A stretch of DNA of 64,000 nucleotides from an uncultured Bacteroidales bacterium (lineage in GTDB: Bacteria > Bacteroidota > Bacteroidia > Bacteroidales > P3): contig CAMJJD010000004.1 of the NCBI GenBank assembly GCA_946406015.1, positions 1 through 64,000 of the forward strand, in the 5' to 3' direction. The notes beneath the pieces were generated by a model. That model was not told the DNA's origin and did no database searches. It saw only the letters and a list, made by a program, of their open reading frames with translations. Below, in pieces: positions 60,962 through 64,000 of the stretch; position 1 is the stretch's first letter; each line of letters starts with the position of its first letter. A program made the position numbers and the translations under genes.

Positions 60962-63175
60962 TCAGGAATTAAGGTTGTGGAAAACGATATCCCCGCCCGC
61001 CACATCGGCTTGGATGGGGGCGCTGCGATTGATGCGTGAAGCGTAGATGGCCTCGGTCAGAGGGTCGATAAGATGCCTGTTGATGGTGCGTTCGATGGGA
61101 CGTGCCCCGTGTTCGGGCACATAGCCGTGCGAGGCGATGAATTCGACCACCTGTGGGGTGAAAGAGAGGGAGATGTTTTGCGTCTGGAAGCGGCACACTG
61201 TGCCGTCCAGCTGCAACTTGGCTATCTGCAGAACCTCTTCCTGCGTGAGGGGCAGGAACATGACGATGTTGTCGATGCGGTTGATGAACTCGGGAGCCAC
61301 CCGTTGTTTCAGCTGTCCTACGACGGCGTCGGAGGTGCGTTGTACGGTGACGTCGTCGGTATGGCCGATGAGGTTGCGTGCGATGATGTCCTGGCCTATG
61401 TTGGAGGTCATCACGATGATGGTGTTGCGGAAGTCGACGGTGCGCCCCTGTCCGTCGGTCATACGGCCGTCGTCGAGCATCTGCAGGAGGGTCTCGTAGA
61501 CTTTGGGATGCGCTTTCTCCATCTCGTCGAACAGCACGATGCTGTAGGGTTTCCGGCGGACGGCCTCGGTGAGCTGTCCCCCTTGGTCGTAGCCGACATA
61601 GCCCGGAGGGGCACCGAAGAGTCGGGCCACCGAATGCTCCTGCTGGTATTCGCTCATGTCGATGCGCACAATCTTGTCGCGCGAGTCGAAGAGAAACTCC
61701 GCCAAGGCTTTGCAGAGCTCCGTCTTGCCGACGCCGGTGGTGCCCAGGAAAAGGAACGAGCCCATGGGGCGGTTGGGGTTGCCCAGCCCCATGCGGCTGC
61801 GGCGTATGGCTGCGGCTACGGCGCTGACGGCCTTGCGTTGTCCTATGATGGAGCGGTGGAGGTGCTCTTCGATGTGGCGCAAGCGCTCGGTTTCGTCGCC
61901 GCTGAGGTTTTGCAGAGGGATGCCGGTGCGACGTGTGACGGCGGTCATGATGTCGTGCTGCGTCACGCTGTCACGGTGCTGCAGGCGCGCATTCGACGCC
62001 GCCTCGTCCATCAGGTCGATGGCCTTGTCGGGCAGACGGCGGTCGCTGATGTAGCGGTGGCTGAACTTCACGGCGGCGGCGACCACCTCCTCGGGAATGG
62101 TCACCTGGTGGTGTTGCTCGAAGCGGCGCTTGATGCCGTTGAGTATCTTGGTGGCGGTTTCGATGTCGGGCTCGTCGACAAGCACCTTCTGGAATCGCCG
62201 TTCGAGTGCTTTGTCTTTCTCGATGTGCTTGGTGTATTCGTCGAGCGTGGTGGCGCCGAGAATCTTGATGGTGCCACGTGCCATCTCGGGTTTGAGCAGG
62301 TTGGCCACCTCGTTGTTGGCACACGAGCAGTTGCCGATGAGGGTGTGTATCTCGTCGATGAAGAGTACGGTCTTTGGGTCTCCCTTGGCCTCGTCGATGA
62401 TGTGCCGCATCACCTCCTCGCTCTTGATGGCTTCGCTGTCGAGTTGGAACAGACGCATGCCTTCCATGCCTTCCGGCACCTCGTTGTTCAGCATCCGGAA
62501 AGCCAATCCCTCGGCGACGGCCGTCTTGCCGGTGCCTGGTTCGCCGACCAGTACCGCGTTGTTCTTGGTCATCAGCGAGAGAATCTGGAGCACGTCAAGA
62601 ATCTCTTTGTCTCGCCCGATGGCGGGGTGTATCTTCCCTGCTCGTGCCTGCTCAATCATGTCGACACAATAGCGCTCGATGGTAGGACAATGTCGCCTTT
62701 GCTGGCCAGAGGGTCGGGGCGAAAGGTCGGAGGCGGGCGTAGGTGCCGGCTCGTTGCTCTGCGTCAGTTGGCTGAGCGAAAAGCCGGCCTGGCTGGCCAG
62801 TTGCTGCAGCGGGCTGGGGACGGAGAGGAGCGCCGTCGCGAGGCCGGCGTGGGGATGCATGGTGTCGTGTATCTGCTGTCCTACTTGTGGCGCCAGCTCA
62901 AGCGCTTTGAGCACGGTGGGGGAGACTCGCACAGCGCTTCCGGAGACGTTGCAGCGCTCAAGACCATTCATGCTTTGCGCCACACGCGGATAGAAGGTGT
63001 CGGGGTTGATGCCTATTCCTGTGAGGAAATGCGCCAGCTCGTTCGCGTAGCGTTGCTGGATGGCCATGAAGAGCACGGCGGGCTCGATGCAGGCGATGTG
63101 GAAGCGACGGCAGATGGCAGAAGCACCCTCCATCAGTTCCCGGGTATCGTTGTTGAGCGGTAAGTTGGTTGCCAT
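60962..63175 (-). CDS. Clp-type AAA+ ATPase, double-domain
   Basis: A 737-residue protein. N-terminal Clp_N domain (about 1-140) and two AAA+ modules: G211-EPGTGKT with LFIDEIHTL, and G478-TTGVGKT with VLFDEMEKAHP. It lacks the long middle coiled coil of ClpB and so looks like the ClpA/ClpC shape, but the D2 loop reads LIGH rather than the IGF/IGL that docks ClpP, so proteolysis with ClpP is uncertain. It unfolds or remodels proteins. Placed 11 nt after an E1-like gene, an association known from bacterial ubiquitin-like systems (inference). Confidence 0.88.
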   Translation of the reverse strand: MATNLPLNNDTRELMEGASAICRRFHIACIEPAVLFMAIQQRYANELAHFLTGIGINPDTFYPRVAQSMNGLERCNVSGSAVRVSPTVLKALELAPQVGQQIHDTMHPHAGLATALLSVPSPLQQLASQAGFSLSQLTQSNEPAPTPASDLSPRPSGQQRRHCPTIERYCVDMIEQARAGKIHPAIGRDKEILDVLQILSLMTKNNAVLVGEPGTGKTAVAEGLAFRMLNNEVPEGMEGMRLFQLDSEAIKSEEVMRHIIDEAKGDPKTVLFIDEIHTLIGNCSCANNEVANLLKPEMARGTIKILGATTLDEYTKHIEKDKALERRFQKVLVDEPDIETATKILNGIKRRFEQHHQVTIPEEVVAAAVKFSHRYISDRRLPDKAIDLMDEAASNARLQHRDSVTQHDIMTAVTRRTGIPLQNLSGDETERLRHIEEHLHRSIIGQRKAVSAVAAAIRRSRMGLGNPNRPMGSFLFLGTTGVGKTELCKALAEFLFDSRDKIVRIDMSEYQQEHSVARLFGAPPGYVGYDQGGQLTEAVRRKPYSIVLFDEMEKAHPKVYETLLQMLDDGRMTDGQGRTVDFRNTIIVMTSNIGQDIIARNLIGHTDDVTVQRTSDAVVGQLKQRVAPEFINRIDNIVMFLPLTQEEVLQIAKLQLDGTVCRFQTQNISLSFTPQVVEFIASHGYVPEHGARPIERTINRHLIDPLTEAIYASRINRSAPIQADVAGGDIVFHNLNS

Positions 63176-63186
63176 AATGGATTAAA

Positions 63187-64000
63187 CTATAGTTCGGCAA
63201 GGGTTTGGTCAAGGTCGGCGGTCTGTGCCTGGAGGTCGTCCAGCGTCACGCCCATGTCATCAAGCAGTTTCTGCTCCACCACGAAATCGTGCGCCTTGCC
63301 GCATAGTACACAGTTCTCGTCCTTTTGCATGCGGATGCCGTACCAGCGCATGATGGTGGGCCGGTTGCCGGGGTCGGCAAAGGAGGCGAACCGAAGGAAG
63401 TGCCGCTCACGCCGGTTCACCCATAGGTAGGCCGGAAACACCAGCTCTTTCTCCAGCGAGCTGATGCCCGACTCGGTGCCGCGCGAAAGCTCTACCAAGG
63501 CCAACTTCACCACCATATTGCAAATGGGTTCTATGTCGGCGCTCAAGCCAACCTGCACCACTGCATCGGCATCTTCGGGTGAGGTGTAGGCGGCAATCTG
63601 ACCGCTGCGACGGCCGGCCTCCACGCTGCTCACCTCCTCACGGGCACCGGCGATGAGGCCGTTGCCCAGAAAGCAGTTGTAGCATGGGCCGCCGGGCTGA
63701 TAGTGGAACACGCAGCCGCCCTCGGCGCGCGTCAAAGCGCTGCCGAATATGCCCGGCGTCTGGGTGTTGATGAGCGCCTGGCTGATGTTGATGCGCGACA
63801 GGTTGTTGTCGGTGGCACAGATGACCAGGTCGGCCTTGCGGCATTCGTCCAGCAATGTCTCGAGGTGCTGGTTGATGTCGATGGGGAAGAGGTCGACATG
63901 GGCATAAGGGTTCTTGCCCTCTATCGCCTCGCGGAGGACGTCGGTCTTGAGGCGTCCCAGATCGCGTGTGGTGGCCGTGTGGCGGGCCAGGTTGTGCAGC
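63187..64000 (-). CDS. ThiF/E1-like adenylyltransferase, 5' end outside the window
   Basis: The visible 270 residues begin inside the gene: LHNLARHTATTRDLGRLKTD is the E1/ThiF/MoeB core, followed by ADLVICATDNNLSRINISQAL. Two CxxC pairs (GPCYNCF, ENCVLCGK) suit structural zinc. The nucleotide-binding start is cut off. E1-like proteins activate the C-terminus of ubiquitin-like or sulfur-carrier proteins. The Clp ATPase and SH3 membrane protein follow on the same strand, 11 and 5 nt apart. It could belong to a ubiquitin-like, peptide-modifying or defence system; the genes before it are not visible. Confidence 0.85.
   Translation of the reverse strand, partial: LHNLARHTATTRDLGRLKTDVLREAIEGKNPYAHVDLFPIDINQHLETLLDECRKADLVICATDNNLSRINISQALINTQTPGIFGSALTRAEGGCVFHYQPGGPCYNCFLGNGLIAGAREEVSSVEAGRRSGQIAAYTSPEDADAVVQVGLSADIEPICNMVVKLALVELSRGTESGISSLEKELVFPAYLWVNRRERHFLRFASFADPGNRPTIMRWYGIRMQKDENCVLCGKAHDFVVEQKLLDDMGVTLDDLQAQTADLDQTLAEL

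Overview
The window looks like a chromosomal segment of an uncultured gut-type Bacteroidales bacterium. The evidence is the Bacteroidetes promoter consensus (TTTG, about 19 nt, TAnnTTTG) before many genes, Bacteroidetes-only families (VirE-N/DUF3987, DUF4954, OMP_b-brl barrels, a T9SS sorting tail) and REP-like GCCCC..GGGGC repeats. Housekeeping genes are fairly GC-rich, with AT-rich accessory blocks between them.

Layout. 1-545: the 3' end of a tRNA-Ala, its terminator and a rearranged second copy of both. 546-5427: a DUF6266 protein, an AAA/DUF4143 ATPase, a WYL regulator and a HIRAN protein. 5459-13461: an accessory cluster with a SIMPL protein, an ADP-ribosylglycohydrolase, an MmeI-like single-chain restriction-modification enzyme, a DUF4268 nuclease-like protein, unknowns, a pentapeptide-repeat protein and a vsr gene truncated by a REP-like repeat. 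13588-18276: a 26-codon ORF under its own promoter, then a VirE-N/DUF3987 module. 18520-29398: rsgA, a GH2 beta-galactosidase, a PNGase F-like protein, an ECF sigma-factor operon ending in an outer-membrane barrel, and an FMN-binding protein. 29765-35979: duplicated lipoproteins that run into rimP-nusA-infB. 36118-36865: a zeta-toxin pair. 36897-41478: tRNA-Arg(CCT), a xylose operon (xylE-xylB-xylA), then a second damaged copy of the tRNA-Arg 3' end. 41620-41900: a 6S-like RNA. 42051-46230: a type II restriction-modification locus with two endonucleases, a C5 methyltransferase and Vsr. 46231-47375: gene-free, with inverted word-repeat elements. 47376-53666: an Fe-S aldo/keto reductase, a CoiA-like protein, a C69 dipeptidase and an EamA transporter. 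53659-57294: three secreted proteins. 57507-60158: nagB and DUF4954. 60222-64000: an operon of a ThiF/E1-like protein, a Clp-type ATPase and an SH3/membrane protein, cut by the window end.

The strongest cross-cutting signals are repeats. (1) Short tandem 'words' of about 6-8 bp occur in many intergenic gaps and also in frame inside conserved genes (rsgA twice, GH2, DUF3987, aldo/keto reductase, DUF4954). (2) Three inverted-repeat elements have word-repeat arms around AT-rich cores. (3) Two tRNA 3'-end copies (Ala, Arg) are each split by a small GC-rich hairpin at the same T-loop position; the Arg pair brackets the xylose operon. (4) The two vsr genes were each damaged by a different palindromic repeat.

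All calls come from reading the sequence. No database search or folding program was run, so family names are recognition-based.
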